Assembly: GCA_020845575.1 (NCBI GenBank)
Contig: JADLFL010000035.1
Coordinates: 62,001-126,000, forward strand
DNA: 64,000 nucleotides
Reading direction: 5' to 3'
Origin: Acidobacteriota bacterium
GTDB taxonomy: Bacteria > Acidobacteriota > Vicinamibacteria > Vicinamibacterales > Vicinamibacteraceae
This document shows positions 1 to 8,642 of the stretch, piece after piece. The notes under the pieces are model-generated. The model worked only from the letters and a program-made list of their open reading frames with translations, was not told the DNA's origin and did not search any database. The translations under genes and the position numbers were made by a program. How positions within the stretch are numbered: position 1 is the stretch's first letter; every line of letters starts with the position of its first letter.

Positions 1-196
1 CGCGGCGGTCGTACGTGCGGTGAAGAAGGATCAACCGGAGATCATCCTGAATCCCGGGCCGATTCGGTTGATTCTGGCGCTGCCCACGCTGATGCCGGGC
101 ATCGCCGAGTGGGCGCGACGACAGATCGGGGCCGACACCCTCTATCGCAAGGCCGCCGAGATTCGCGCGCAGCGACGCGCGGAGACCGGGCGCTAG
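1..196 (+). CDS. C-terminal end of a short-chain dehydrogenase/reductase (partial)
   Basis: An open frame enters from the left edge and stops with TAG at 194-196. The 64 visible residues include a helix rich in proline, leucine and isoleucine (around PIRLILALPTLMPGIAEW) and a basic tail. This resembles the membrane-associated C-terminus of classical SDR oxidoreductases, but the Rossmann core and the Tyr-Lys active site lie outside the window, so the family call rests on the tail alone. The next gene starts 15 bases downstream on the same strand, so it may head an operon with the exporter genes. Confidence 0.5.
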   Translation, partial: AAVVRAVKKDQPEIILNPGPIRLILALPTLMPGIAEWARRQIGADTLYRKAAEIRAQRRAETGR

Positions 197-211
197 CCTG
201 AAGGCCTACCC

Positions 212-1279
212 ATGAACCGTGTGACGCTCTCTCTGGCGCTACTCGTCCTGCTGGCCGTGGCGGCGCTGGCGATGTTTCTTCGGGTCTCGCGCCAGGACAC
301 GACAGCCGCTGCACAACCGACGCGGGGCGCCGCCGTGGCGTCCATCGGCGCCCTCGGCCGGATCGAGCCCGGTGACGGTGTCGTGCGCCTGGCCGCCCGC
401 AGCCTGAGCGGGCAGCCGTCGATCGTCTCCAGCCTGCGCGTTCGCGAGGGCGACACCGTCACGGCCGGGCGGGTGATCGGCGAGCTGGACAGCACCGTGC
501 AGCTCGAGGCCCAATCGGTGCTCGCGCAGGCCAGGGTCGCCGTGGCGCGGCGGCGGCTCGAGCAGGTGCGCGCAGGCGCGAAGGCGTCGCTGATCGCGGC
601 GCAACAGGCAGAGATCGATCGCCTCTCCGTCGAACTCGAGGACGCGCGCAAGCATCTCGCGCGGTATGAGACGCTGGTCGCCAACCGCGCGGCCGCCGAG
701 GCCGAACTGGACCGGGCACGCACCCGAGCCGAATCACTGGCCAGGCAACGGCAGCAGGCCGGAGACCAGCTCGTCGCGCTGTCCGAAGTCCGTCAAGTGG
801 ATGTCGACGTCGCGCGGGCGGAGCTGGACGCCAGCATTCGCGAGAGCGAGCGCGCCCGCGCGGAGCATGCGGCCAGCCTCATCCGCTCGCCGCTCGACGG
901 ACGCATCGTGAAGATCCATGCATGGCCCGGTGAAGAGGTGGGCCCGAACGGCATCCTGGAGCTCGCGAGCACGGAGCCGATGTACGTGCTCGCCGAAGTC
1001 TCCGAGGTCGACATGGCGCGTCTGCAGCCGGGCCTTCGAGCCCGCGTCACGGGCTTTGGCCTGCCCGCGCCGCTCGAAGGGACGGTTGAAACCGTTGGCT
1101 TACGGGTTCGGGAGAACAGCGTCGTCCACCTGGACCCGGCCGCGTTCAACGACACGCGGATCGTCGAAGCCAGGATCAGACTCGATGATGGCGCGAAGGT
1201 CGCCCACCTCATCCACCTGCGCGTGAACGTCGTGATCGACCTGTCGTCGACACCCGCCGCTCCGCGTGCCGGCCGATGA
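212..1279 (+). CDS. HlyD/DevB-type membrane fusion protein
   Basis: A 355-residue periplasmic adaptor of an ABC exporter. Residues about 5-24 form one N-terminal membrane anchor. A lipoyl-like segment follows, then a long Ala/Arg/Glu-rich coiled-coil hairpin (about 95-225), and a second barrel half containing SPLDGRIVKIHAWPGEEVG. In DevBCA systems this protein links an inner-membrane FtsX-like permease to an outer-membrane tunnel. The stop overlaps the start of the permease gene by four bases (ATGA), so translation is probably coupled. Substrate is unknown; cyanobacterial relatives export glycolipids. Confidence 0.85.
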   Translation: MNRVTLSLALLVLLAVAALAMFLRVSRQDTTAAAQPTRGAAVASIGALGRIEPGDGVVRLAARSLSGQPSIVSSLRVREGDTVTAGRVIGELDSTVQLEAQSVLAQARVAVARRRLEQVRAGAKASLIAAQQAEIDRLSVELEDARKHLARYETLVANRAAAEAELDRARTRAESLARQRQQAGDQLVALSEVRQVDVDVARAELDASIRESERARAEHAASLIRSPLDGRIVKIHAWPGEEVGPNGILELASTEPMYVLAEVSEVDMARLQPGLRARVTGFGLPAPLEGTVETVGLRVRENSVVHLDPAAFNDTRIVEARIRLDDGAKVAHLIHLRVNVVIDLSSTPAAPRAGR

Positions 1280-2421
1280 TCAACAGGCTCGCCTGGCACC
1301 AGCTCACCAGCGAGCGCCTGCGCCTCGCAGCCGCCGTTGCCGGCATCACGTTCATCGTGCTGCTGCAGTTGATGCAGCTCGGTTTCCGTTCGGCGCTGTT
1401 TGCGGCGGCGACCCGTGCGTTCGTCCCGCTCCAGGCCGACATCGTGCTCACCAGCCCGAAGTACGAGTTCGTCGTCGCCGCGAGCGCGTTCGCGCGACAG
1501 CGGCTCTACCAGGCGCTGATGCACGCCGACGTCGTGTCGGTCGCCGCGGTGAACTCCGGCGTGACGGCCATCATGGACGAGGAGACGCGCCACGTTCGCC
1601 AGATCACCGTACTCGGCATCAGCCCCGACGAAGGCGCGTTCGATCCGGCGTCCCTGAACGGTGACTTCTCCTCCCTCGGTCTCGCGGACACCGTGTTGCT
1701 CGATGCGAAGACCAGGCCCGAGTACCGTCCGATTCTCGCGGCCTTCCGCCGGAACCATGCGCTCGTTGCCGAAGTGGGCGGACGGCGGCTCGAGGTCACC
1801 GGCCTCTTCGAGCTCGGCGTGGACTTCACGGGGAATCCGCATCTTCTCACGAGCCACACGACGTTTCGCCGGATCTTCCACACCCCGGAGGGCGCGATCC
1901 AGATCGGCCTCGTCCGTGTGCGTCCCGGCGCCAACGTCGACGTCGTGCGCGCGGAACTGGAAGCGACGCTCCCGTCAGATGTGGAGGTGCTGACCAAGCA
2001 GCAGTTCCTCGATCAGGAAGTGGCGTACTGGGCCGAGCGGCAGCCGGTGGGCTTCATCTTCGACTCCGGGCTCCTCGTCGCGCTCATCGTCGGCGCCGTC
2101 ATCGTCTATCAGATTCTGTACACCGACGTGACGAACCACCTGCCGGAGTACGCCACGCTCAAGGCGATGGGTTATCGCGACAGCGCCCTGTTCCTGGTGG
2201 TGGTGCAGGAGGCGCTGATTCTCTCTGTCCTGGGGCTGCCCGTGGGCGTTCTCCTGGCGCTCGGAATCTACGCGATCGCACGAGAAGCCACAGGGCTTCC
2301 CATCGCGATGACCGTCGCTCGCGTCGTCCTCGTGTTCTCGCTGACTGTCGTCATGTGTACGCTGTCGGGGCTCATGGCGATGCGCAAACTGCGATCGGCC
2401 GACCCGGCCGACGCGTTCTAG
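1276..2421 (+). CDS. DevC/FtsX-like ABC transporter permease
   Basis: A 381-residue inner-membrane permease. One membrane segment lies near the N-terminus (about 18-38), followed by a large extracytoplasmic domain and three C-terminal segments (around 265-285, 310-335 and 345-370), the MacB/DevC layout. The segment with YATLKAMGYRDS before the second helix is typical of FtsX-type permeases. The ATG overlaps the adaptor stop, and the ATPase gene starts 17 bases after this stop, giving a B-C-A order. Confidence 0.85.
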   Translation: MINRLAWHQLTSERLRLAAAVAGITFIVLLQLMQLGFRSALFAAATRAFVPLQADIVLTSPKYEFVVAASAFARQRLYQALMHADVVSVAAVNSGVTAIMDEETRHVRQITVLGISPDEGAFDPASLNGDFSSLGLADTVLLDAKTRPEYRPILAAFRRNHALVAEVGGRRLEVTGLFELGVDFTGNPHLLTSHTTFRRIFHTPEGAIQIGLVRVRPGANVDVVRAELEATLPSDVEVLTKQQFLDQEVAYWAERQPVGFIFDSGLLVALIVGAVIVYQILYTDVTNHLPEYATLKAMGYRDSALFLVVVQEALILSVLGLPVGVLLALGIYAIAREATGLPIAMTVARVVLVFSLTVVMCTLSGLMAMRKLRSADPADAF

Positions 2422-2438
2422 AAGGACGCGCGAGGCCG

Positions 2439-3788
2439 ATGGTGACGCCAGCGATCTCGGTCAGGAATCTCAATCACTATTTCGGGGCCGGTGACCTGCG
2501 CCGGCAGATCCTGTTCGACGTCACGGCTGACATCCACCCCGGCGAGATCGTCATCAGTACCGGACCGTCGGGATCGGGCAAGACGACATTCCTGACGCTT
2601 GTCTGCGGCCTCCGATCCGTTCAGGACGGCAGCGTGCGGACGCTCGGCGTGGAGCTCAATGGCGCCCCGCCGGACACCCTCGTCACGGTTCGCCGGCGCA
2701 TCGGGTTCATCTTCCAGGCGCACAACCTGCTCGGCGCGCTCACCGCGTGCCAGAACGTCCAGATGGGCGCGCAGCTCGATGGCGACGAGACGCCGGGGCA
2801 GGCGCGCGAGCGGTGCGTCGAGATGCTCCGCGCCGTCGGACTGGCCGATCGCGTGGACCACTATCCCCATCAGCTCTCGGGAGGCCAGCGGCAGCGCGTC
2901 GCAGTCGCCAGGGCGCTCGTGCGGCGACCGGCGATCGTACTGGCCGACGAGCCGACCGCCGCGCTCGACAGGACGAGCGGGCGTGAGGTCGTCGAACTCC
3001 TGCAGCGACTCGCCGCCGAGCAGTCCTGTGCAATCCTGATGGTCACGCACGACAACCGCATCCTGGACATCGCGGATCGCATCCTCACGCTGGAGGATGG
3101 CAGGGTGTCCTCGTTCACGGCCGGCATCGCGGCCACGACCGAGCAGTTGATGACGGCGTTCGGGAGTCTTCAGCGCAAGGGCGAGCTCCGGCACCATCTC
3201 GAGACGCTGCCCCATTCGAGCTTCGTGGCTGCGCTCGAGAGCGTGACCGGTGAGTTCGAGGCGCTGCTCGAGACCATGGACGTGGCCAACGCGGTGGCGA
3301 CACGCACGCTCGTGGATCAGGTGCTGGAGGCGACAGCGATCAGGATCCGCGACGTGGTCGGAGCCGAGCGGGCGACCGTCTACCTGGTGGACCGGCCGCA
3401 CGGGATGGTGCGCGCCAAGATCGCGCACCACACCGGCCCCGTTCCCCTGGAGATCCAGATGCCAATCGGCACGGGCATCGCCGGCCGCGTCGCCAGGAGC
3501 GGCGAGACGATGAACATCGCCGACGCCTACAGCCATCCCGACTTCAACCCGGCGTTCGACAGAGCCAATCAGGTGCGGGCTTCGGCGGGACCGACCGAGC
3601 CGGTGTTCCGCACCGAGTCGATCCTCTGCATGCCGATCTTCGACCGTCAGGGGACGGTCATCGGCGTGGTCCAACTCCTCAACAAGAAGGGCGGCGGCGC
3701 GTTCGGCGCGGTCGACGAGCAGGCGCTGGCCGCGTTCGTCAGATCGCTCGGGATCTTTCTCGAGTCGTGCGTTCGCCTGGCGAGCTGA
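2439..3788 (+). CDS. DevA-type ABC transporter ATPase fused to a C-terminal GAF domain
   Basis: A 449-residue protein from the ATG at 2439; an upstream in-frame ATG at 2355 lies inside the permease gene and is less likely. The first 230 residues are a LolD/DevA ATPase with Walker A GPSGSGKT, signature LSGGQRQRVAVARAL and Walker B IVLADEP. After a linker, residues about 280-445 form a GAF domain (GIAGRVARSGETMNIADAY, then SILCMPIFDRQGTVIGVVQL). A GAF domain on the ATPase of a DevBCA exporter is unusual and suggests export is gated by a small ligand or a redox signal. The ligand cannot be told from sequence. Confidence 0.88.
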   Translation: MVTPAISVRNLNHYFGAGDLRRQILFDVTADIHPGEIVISTGPSGSGKTTFLTLVCGLRSVQDGSVRTLGVELNGAPPDTLVTVRRRIGFIFQAHNLLGALTACQNVQMGAQLDGDETPGQARERCVEMLRAVGLADRVDHYPHQLSGGQRQRVAVARALVRRPAIVLADEPTAALDRTSGREVVELLQRLAAEQSCAILMVTHDNRILDIADRILTLEDGRVSSFTAGIAATTEQLMTAFGSLQRKGELRHHLETLPHSSFVAALESVTGEFEALLETMDVANAVATRTLVDQVLEATAIRIRDVVGAERATVYLVDRPHGMVRAKIAHHTGPVPLEIQMPIGTGIAGRVARSGETMNIADAYSHPDFNPAFDRANQVRASAGPTEPVFRTESILCMPIFDRQGTVIGVVQLLNKKGGGAFGAVDEQALAAFVRSLGIFLESCVRLAS

Positions 3789-3870
3789 CAACCGCCCAGC
3801 CAGCAAACGGCAGCCGTGCCTGGCCGCGGTCGGGTGGGTGAGGCAGGCTCTCCGGCCCGGCCCGTCGCAG

Positions 3871-5403
3871 TCAGCTCGCCTCGAAGACGTCGATCGTGGC
3901 CTGGCGTCCGCGAAGCGACACCTCACCCATCGGACGCACCGCCAGTCGATTGGCGAGACGATCTCGAGTGGCGCGAGAGATGACGATCTGTCCCGGCCTG
4001 GCGACCGTCGACTCGATCCGCGACGCCGTGTTGACGACGTCGCCGAGCACCGTGTACTCGCGACGCTTCACCGAGCCGATGTCTCCGACGCGCGCGACGC
4101 CCGAATGGATGCCGATTCTCATCCTCAGGTGCGGACCACCGGCAGCTCGCTCGTTCAGCAGTACCAGTTCCTGTTGCATGGCGCGCGCCGTCAGCACCGC
4201 TCGTACCGCGTGGTCCGGCTGGTCGAGTGGCGCACCGAACACGGCCATGAGCGCGTCGCCGATGAACTTGTCGAGCGTGCCCTCCTGCTCGAAGATCGCC
4301 TCGGCCATCCGTTCGAAGAAGCCGTTCAGCAGCGCCGCGGTCTGGGCTGGCGAGAGCGTCTCCGAGAGCGACGTGAACCCCACGAGGTCGGCGAAGAGCA
4401 CCGACACGTCGCGCTCCTGCGCAAGAAACGACGCGTCGCCCTCCGCCCCACCCTCGAAGATGCGCGACACGACCGCTGGCGAGTGGTACCGCTGAAGCCG
4501 TTCACGGCGACGGACCTCCTCGTTGACTCTCGCCGTGAGGCGCGCCTGCTCGATGGCGATCGCCGCGAAGTGGGCGAGCATCGTCAGCCTGTCGAGATCA
4601 GCGGCCGTGAACCGGTGCATGCGCGAGGCATCGACGTACACGACGCCGATGATGTCGTGCTCGTGCCACAGCGGCGCGCACATGAACGACCGCACCTGAT
4701 CCAGGCGCACGCTCATTGACGCCGCGGTGCGGCTGTCGACCTGCGCATCGGCCGCCAGCAGCGCGACGCGATCGGCGATGACGCGATCGACGATCGTGCG
4801 GCTGACCGAGGCCGACTCGATGTCGGTCCCGTCACGGCGCCGGGCCACGCGCGGCTGCAGCGTTCCCGTCGCCGCGTCCCTGAGGACGAGAAACGCACGT
4901 TCGGCCGGACACGTGTCGAAGGCCAGTTGCACGACGCGCGTGAACACCTCGTTGGGAGGCGGGCTCTTCACCAGCGCGCGCGCCACTTCCGACAGCAGGC
5001 GCAGCGAGCGACCATCGTCTGCCGACCGCGCCTTGGCCTCCACGTCGGCGATGGACAGGTGAATCGTGCCCGGAGAGTCCAGGAACGCATGGTCCTCGGA
5101 GAGCGACAGGTGATCCGCGACGGAGGACTCGACCGTCACCGGAACGCGGCCGAGCACGAGCCGGTCGCCCTCGGCCACCTCGGCGGAGGTCACGGCCGTC
5201 CCGTTCACGTAGGTGCCATTGCGGCTGCCGAGGTCCGTGATCCTGCATCCGCGATCGGTGACCGAGAATCGTGCGTGGTGTCTCGACACGCTGACGTCAT
5301 CGATGGTCAGGTCGCAGGCCGGTGCCCGGCCGACGAGGGTGTCGCCCGACGTCAGCGCGTGGCGTCGCGGTGTGCCAGATTCCTGGTAGCTGAGAACGTA
5401 CAC
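3871..5403 (-). CDS. FHA-GAF-class III adenylate cyclase
   Basis: A 510-residue cytosolic signalling protein with three domains. An FHA domain (about 20-90, with SRHHARF and GSRNGTYVNG) binds phosphothreonine partners. A GAF domain spans about 130-290. A class III cyclase domain spans about 330-490. Metal-binding Asp339 and Asp383, the adenine-selecting pair Lys379 and Asp455, and the transition-state residues Asn458 and Arg462 are all present, so it should make cAMP and be active. It starts 16 bases after the stop of a flavoprotein carrying a cyclic-nucleotide domain, so sender and receiver are probably co-transcribed. Confidence 0.9.
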   Translation of the reverse strand: MYVLSYQESGTPRRHALTSGDTLVGRAPACDLTIDDVSVSRHHARFSVTDRGCRITDLGSRNGTYVNGTAVTSAEVAEGDRLVLGRVPVTVESSVADHLSLSEDHAFLDSPGTIHLSIADVEAKARSADDGRSLRLLSEVARALVKSPPPNEVFTRVVQLAFDTCPAERAFLVLRDAATGTLQPRVARRRDGTDIESASVSRTIVDRVIADRVALLAADAQVDSRTAASMSVRLDQVRSFMCAPLWHEHDIIGVVYVDASRMHRFTAADLDRLTMLAHFAAIAIEQARLTARVNEEVRRRERLQRYHSPAVVSRIFEGGAEGDASFLAQERDVSVLFADLVGFTSLSETLSPAQTAALLNGFFERMAEAIFEQEGTLDKFIGDALMAVFGAPLDQPDHAVRAVLTARAMQQELVLLNERAAGGPHLRMRIGIHSGVARVGDIGSVKRREYTVLGDVVNTASRIESTVARPGQIVISRATRDRLANRLAVRPMGEVSLRGRQATIDVFEAS

Positions 5404-5419
5404 GGCTGTCGACCCGCCT

Positions 5420-7027
5420 TCACGCGGGATTCTTCGGCACGGGTGCCTTGCCGATGACGTCGCCGAGCGTGGCGAACGCTTCCTTCAGTGACAACGCATC
5501 GCCGCGGTGCAGCTCGAGCGCCTGCAGACGGCTGCGCGCTCGCACCGTTGCCGTGCGCCTGACATTGTTGAACACCGCGGCTTCGCCGAAGTGGTCGCCG
5601 GGACCAAGAACCCCGACGCACGTGGGTCCCTCGTCTCCGTCCACCAGGATCTCCGCTTCGCCGCTCTGGATGACGTACATCGTGTTGCCGACGTCTCCCT
5701 GCGTGACGACGGCCTGACCGGTCTCGTAGAGCACGGACCTGATCATGAGACGGCCCTCGGAATCCACCGACACCATGTCGCGGCCCACGAAGGGCCAGAC
5801 GATCCAGTCGAGCAGTGTCCGCACGCGCCGATCCCACGTCGGGACGTAGTACAGCACCAGCAGGCGCCAGAGCAGCCACGCCGGAAACCCCGTGAGCTCG
5901 ATGCCTCTCAGATGGCCCGCCGCGCGGCGCTGTCCGATCGCGCAGGCCTCGCCAAGCCCCGCCCGCGTGTACCGCTTCGGCGGCGCACCGGCGACCGATC
6001 GCAGGATGTTCCTGCCGATGTGGAGGCCGCCCGTGTACGCGTAGTAGAAGAGCGCGGGATAGACGCCCCCGCGTGGATGCGGCATCGCCGCGCAGTCGCC
6101 AGCCGACCACACGTTCGGGATCTCCGTGACCCGCAGGTGCGTATCGGTGATGATCCGCCCGCGCTCGTCGCGCGCAGCGGGCAACTGGGCCAGCAGGGGA
6201 TTCGGCGCGGATCCCGTGCAGCTGATGAGCGTACGACTCGGAATCCATTCGCCGCTGTCGAGCACGATCTCGGAGGAGGTGGCCGCTGCCACACGCGCAT
6301 TCCGCCGCACTTCGATGCACGGTCGCCGCGCGAGTTGCTTCTCCACGTAGTCGACCAGCCGCGGGTGTCGCTCCTGGAGCTCCGGGATGAGCCGCGCGCC
6401 GCTGTGGACGATGACGATGCGGATCTCGTCTGGCTGCAGGAGCGGAAACTCGCGCCGGCAGAGCAGCGGAAAATACTCCGCCAACTCGCCGGCCACCTCG
6501 ACTCCGCCGAAGTTGCCGCCCGCGATGACAAAGGTGAGCAGGCGGCGGCGCTCGTCCGGATCGGTCTCGAACTCCGCCAGCTCCAGCATGCGGATGATCT
6601 GGTGACGGGCCATGAGACATCCGTCGTACGCCTTCAGCTTCAACGCATGCTGGGCGATGCCCGGGTACCGCGACAGATCGTCCACCGATCCCACCGCCAC
6701 GACGAGATGGTCGTAGTGCAGCGAGTACTGGCGGCCGTCGAGCGAGCGACTGACGTCCACACGGCGTGCGGCGGTATCGATCGTGTCGACGCTCGCGTTC
6801 ACGAATCGTGCGGGAGCGAAGATACGGCGTGCGGCGCTGATGATCTGCCCGGGCGCGATCTTCCCGGCGAGCATCTCGGCCACCAGGCCGTGGAAGGTGT
6901 GGAAGTTGTTGGCGTCGACGATCGTGAGCGCCACGTCACCGCGGCGGACCGCACGACGCAGGCGGCGGCTGAGCCCCAGCGCGCAGTATCCCCCTCCCAG
7001 ACACAAGACCTGCACCGGAGACGCCAT
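5420..7027 (-). CDS. NDH-2-like FAD/NAD(P)H oxidoreductase with C-terminal cyclic-nucleotide-binding domain
   Basis: A 535-residue flavoprotein. The N-terminus has a dinucleotide-binding fold (CLGGGYCALGLSRRL) and the body matches type II NADH dehydrogenases (VWSAGDCAAMPHPRGGVYPA). Residues about 420-520 form a CAP-like cyclic-nucleotide-binding domain with the phosphate cassette GDHFGEAAVFNNVRRTATVRA-like, keeping the conserved Glu and Arg. The downstream gene encodes an adenylate cyclase. Established families suggest NADH oxidation at the membrane; control by cAMP is inferred from domain and operon order. A promoter with an internal palindrome lies just upstream. Confidence 0.88.
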   Translation of the reverse strand: MASPVQVLCLGGGYCALGLSRRLRRAVRRGDVALTIVDANNFHTFHGLVAEMLAGKIAPGQIISAARRIFAPARFVNASVDTIDTAARRVDVSRSLDGRQYSLHYDHLVVAVGSVDDLSRYPGIAQHALKLKAYDGCLMARHQIIRMLELAEFETDPDERRRLLTFVIAGGNFGGVEVAGELAEYFPLLCRREFPLLQPDEIRIVIVHSGARLIPELQERHPRLVDYVEKQLARRPCIEVRRNARVAAATSSEIVLDSGEWIPSRTLISCTGSAPNPLLAQLPAARDERGRIITDTHLRVTEIPNVWSAGDCAAMPHPRGGVYPALFYYAYTGGLHIGRNILRSVAGAPPKRYTRAGLGEACAIGQRRAAGHLRGIELTGFPAWLLWRLLVLYYVPTWDRRVRTLLDWIVWPFVGRDMVSVDSEGRLMIRSVLYETGQAVVTQGDVGNTMYVIQSGEAEILVDGDEGPTCVGVLGPGDHFGEAAVFNNVRRTATVRARSRLQALELHRGDALSLKEAFATLGDVIGKAPVPKNPA

Positions 7028-8190
7028 GCATGGATTCCACGTCGAAGCGTGAATTGCGGCGGATTGTATAGCACCAGTACTGGTCGGACAACGCTGCCAG
7101 CCTCTTTACTGAGACTTTCCGCCGCCGTCTGCACCAGGCATTCCGGCGCGTCGTGGTCTCGGAGCAGCCTGATGGTCTGCGCGTTCGGGAGTTCATCGCC
7201 GGGGAACCGCACGGCATAGCCAAGAGGCGTGCACTCCACGATCTCGCCCTGTCGTTCGTAGTGCCCGGGCAATCGCACACGCACCGACAGATCGGCGCCG
7301 CGTCCGATGAGCAGCTCGGCCACGGTGAGGCCGTGGTCGCCGAACTGCGAGACCGCATGGAAGATGGCCGTGTGTCCGCCGACACCGGCCTCGTCGATCG
7401 AGGCACGGGCGTTGACGTCGGCACCACGGTCGAGAAGCAGCGATGCCGCCGCCGGAGTACCGTACTCGGCGGCCACGTGTAAGAGTGTGCTTCCCCGAAG
7501 CGTGAGCGCGCGCCCACCGCTCATGCCGCAGTCGAGCTCCGGGAAGCGCCGGCTCACGAGTGCGGGATCCGCGTCAATCTCGTCGGACAGACGGTCGAGC
7601 CGTCCGCGGAGCAGCGACAGCACGCCTGGTGCGTCGTATCTGGTGGTGCCGCCAGCCTCGAGGAGGAGGTCGATGCACGCACTCACGCGTTCCAGCGAAC
7701 GCCCGTACGAGGCGATGACGTAGTCGAGCGCGGTGCCCTGATACGCGTGGCCGCTGATCGCGTATCCATGGTCGCAACAGTTCGGATTCGCGCCGTGCTC
7801 GAGCAGCCACGCGAGTGCGACGGGATCCAGCGCTTCACACGAGGCGAAGGTGATCGGGAAGCTCCCGTGCCACAGGGCGTTCACGTCGGCGCCGTGCGAC
7901 ACGAGCAGCGCCATCATCGGGATGGGATGCCCGTTGAGCGCCGCACGCATGGGCGGCGCGTCTCCGCCTTGATGGACGTCGGATCCGTGCTCGATCATCC
8001 ACTGCGCCATGGCGAGCCGCGCGGGAGACGGCGGTCCCCAGGGAACACGGCATTCAGCTACCCACGTGAGCGGCCCGTCCTCGCCGTAGCCGAGCGGCGC
8101 GCGATGCAGCGCCGGATTGCGCGTCATCAGCGCCTTGACGAGATCGACGTCATTGGTGTCGATCGCCTGTTCGAGCTGCCCCACTTCCAT
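6799..8190 (-). CDS. Ankyrin-repeat protein
   Basis: A 463-residue protein. The start at 8190 is chosen because AAAGGAG sits seven bases upstream and repeat homology begins there; the frame stays open further upstream only as non-coding sequence. It has several ankyrin repeats (for example LLVSHGADVNALW, LLEHGANPNC, STLLHVAAEYGTPAAASLLL, LLIGRGADL), so it probably binds proteins. No signal peptide is seen. The repeats end near 7180, but the frame runs on across the next gene's promoter and 229 bases into the next gene. The last roughly 120 residues look non-homologous, so the natural stop may have been lost. Confidence 0.75.
   Translation of the reverse strand: MEVGQLEQAIDTNDVDLVKALMTRNPALHRAPLGYGEDGPLTWVAECRVPWGPPSPARLAMAQWMIEHGSDVHQGGDAPPMRAALNGHPIPMMALLVSHGADVNALWHGSFPITFASCEALDPVALAWLLEHGANPNCCDHGYAISGHAYQGTALDYVIASYGRSLERVSACIDLLLEAGGTTRYDAPGVLSLLRGRLDRLSDEIDADPALVSRRFPELDCGMSGGRALTLRGSTLLHVAAEYGTPAAASLLLDRGADVNARASIDEAGVGGHTAIFHAVSQFGDHGLTVAELLIGRGADLSVRVRLPGHYERQGEIVECTPLGYAVRFPGDELPNAQTIRLLRDHDAPECLVQTAAESLSKEAGSVVRPVLVLYNPPQFTLRRGIHAWRLRCRSCVWEGDTARWGSAAACVVRSAAVTWRSRSSTPTTSTPSTAWWPRCSPGRSRPGRSSAPHAVSSLPHDS
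7063..7091 (-). promoter_or_regulatory. Promoter with palindromic operator for the NDH-2/cyclase operon
   Basis: Read on the minus strand: TTGTCC (-35, 7091-7086), a 17-base spacer, and TACAAT (-10, 7068-7063). The spacer holds the perfect 12-base palindrome ACCAGTACTGGT at 7073-7084. Transcription would start near 7056, about 29 bases before the ATG at 7027. The palindrome between -35 and -10 is where a repressor would block polymerase. The regulator is unknown, and the promoter lies inside the 3' end of the upstream ankyrin frame. Confidence 0.55.
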
Positions 8191-8210
8191 GGCGAAACTC
8201 CTTTCATCAC

Positions 8211-8549
8211 CACGCCCGTGTCCGCACGCTCGGGCTGAAACCGCCGGAGCCCGATCGCGCGCACATGGCCGGCAACCACGTGATGCTCGATTGCAGCGGC
8301 GTCTGGGTGCTCCTTGGCCATCTCCAGCGCGGCTCCGTCGGCGTTCGACCGGATCAGGCTGTCGCCACGGGCGACGTCCTCGGCCGCGTCGGGAACAGCG
8401 GCAACACGAGCGAACCGCACCTCCACATCCACGCGCAGCGGCCAGGGTCGAACGCGGAGCCGATGAGCGGCACGCCACTGCCCATTCGACTCGACGGCCG
8501 CTACCTGGTGCGCAACGCCCGCGTGACGGCCACCCCGCGCGCCAGGTGA
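8211..8549 (+). pseudogene. Truncated M23 (LytM) peptidase, C-terminal part only
   Basis: The frame reads as the last about 110 residues of an M23 peptidase: PPEPDRAHMAGNHVMLDC, a GHLQRGSV segment, and GRVGNSGNTSEPHLHIHAQRP, which carries the zinc-ligand HLH motif. The N-terminal half is absent; homology begins immediately next to the start of the divergently oriented ankyrin gene, so a rearrangement probably removed the rest. No ribosome binding site precedes the only internal ATG (8265). I call it a remnant rather than a small functional gene. Confidence 0.6.
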
Positions 8550-8642
8550 GCGACGGCGCAGCGTTCAGCGCTTCCGTCGCGGAACGACCTCCCGCGAACC
8601 TGTACAATGCCCGACACACTTCGGCATCTGTCAGGGGGGGAC

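Noticed and set aside
8601..8608. TACAAT as promoter of the secreted protein gene at 8643
   Set aside because: No acceptable -35 at the right distance, so not listed as a promoter, though it weakens the ATG at 8607 as a start.
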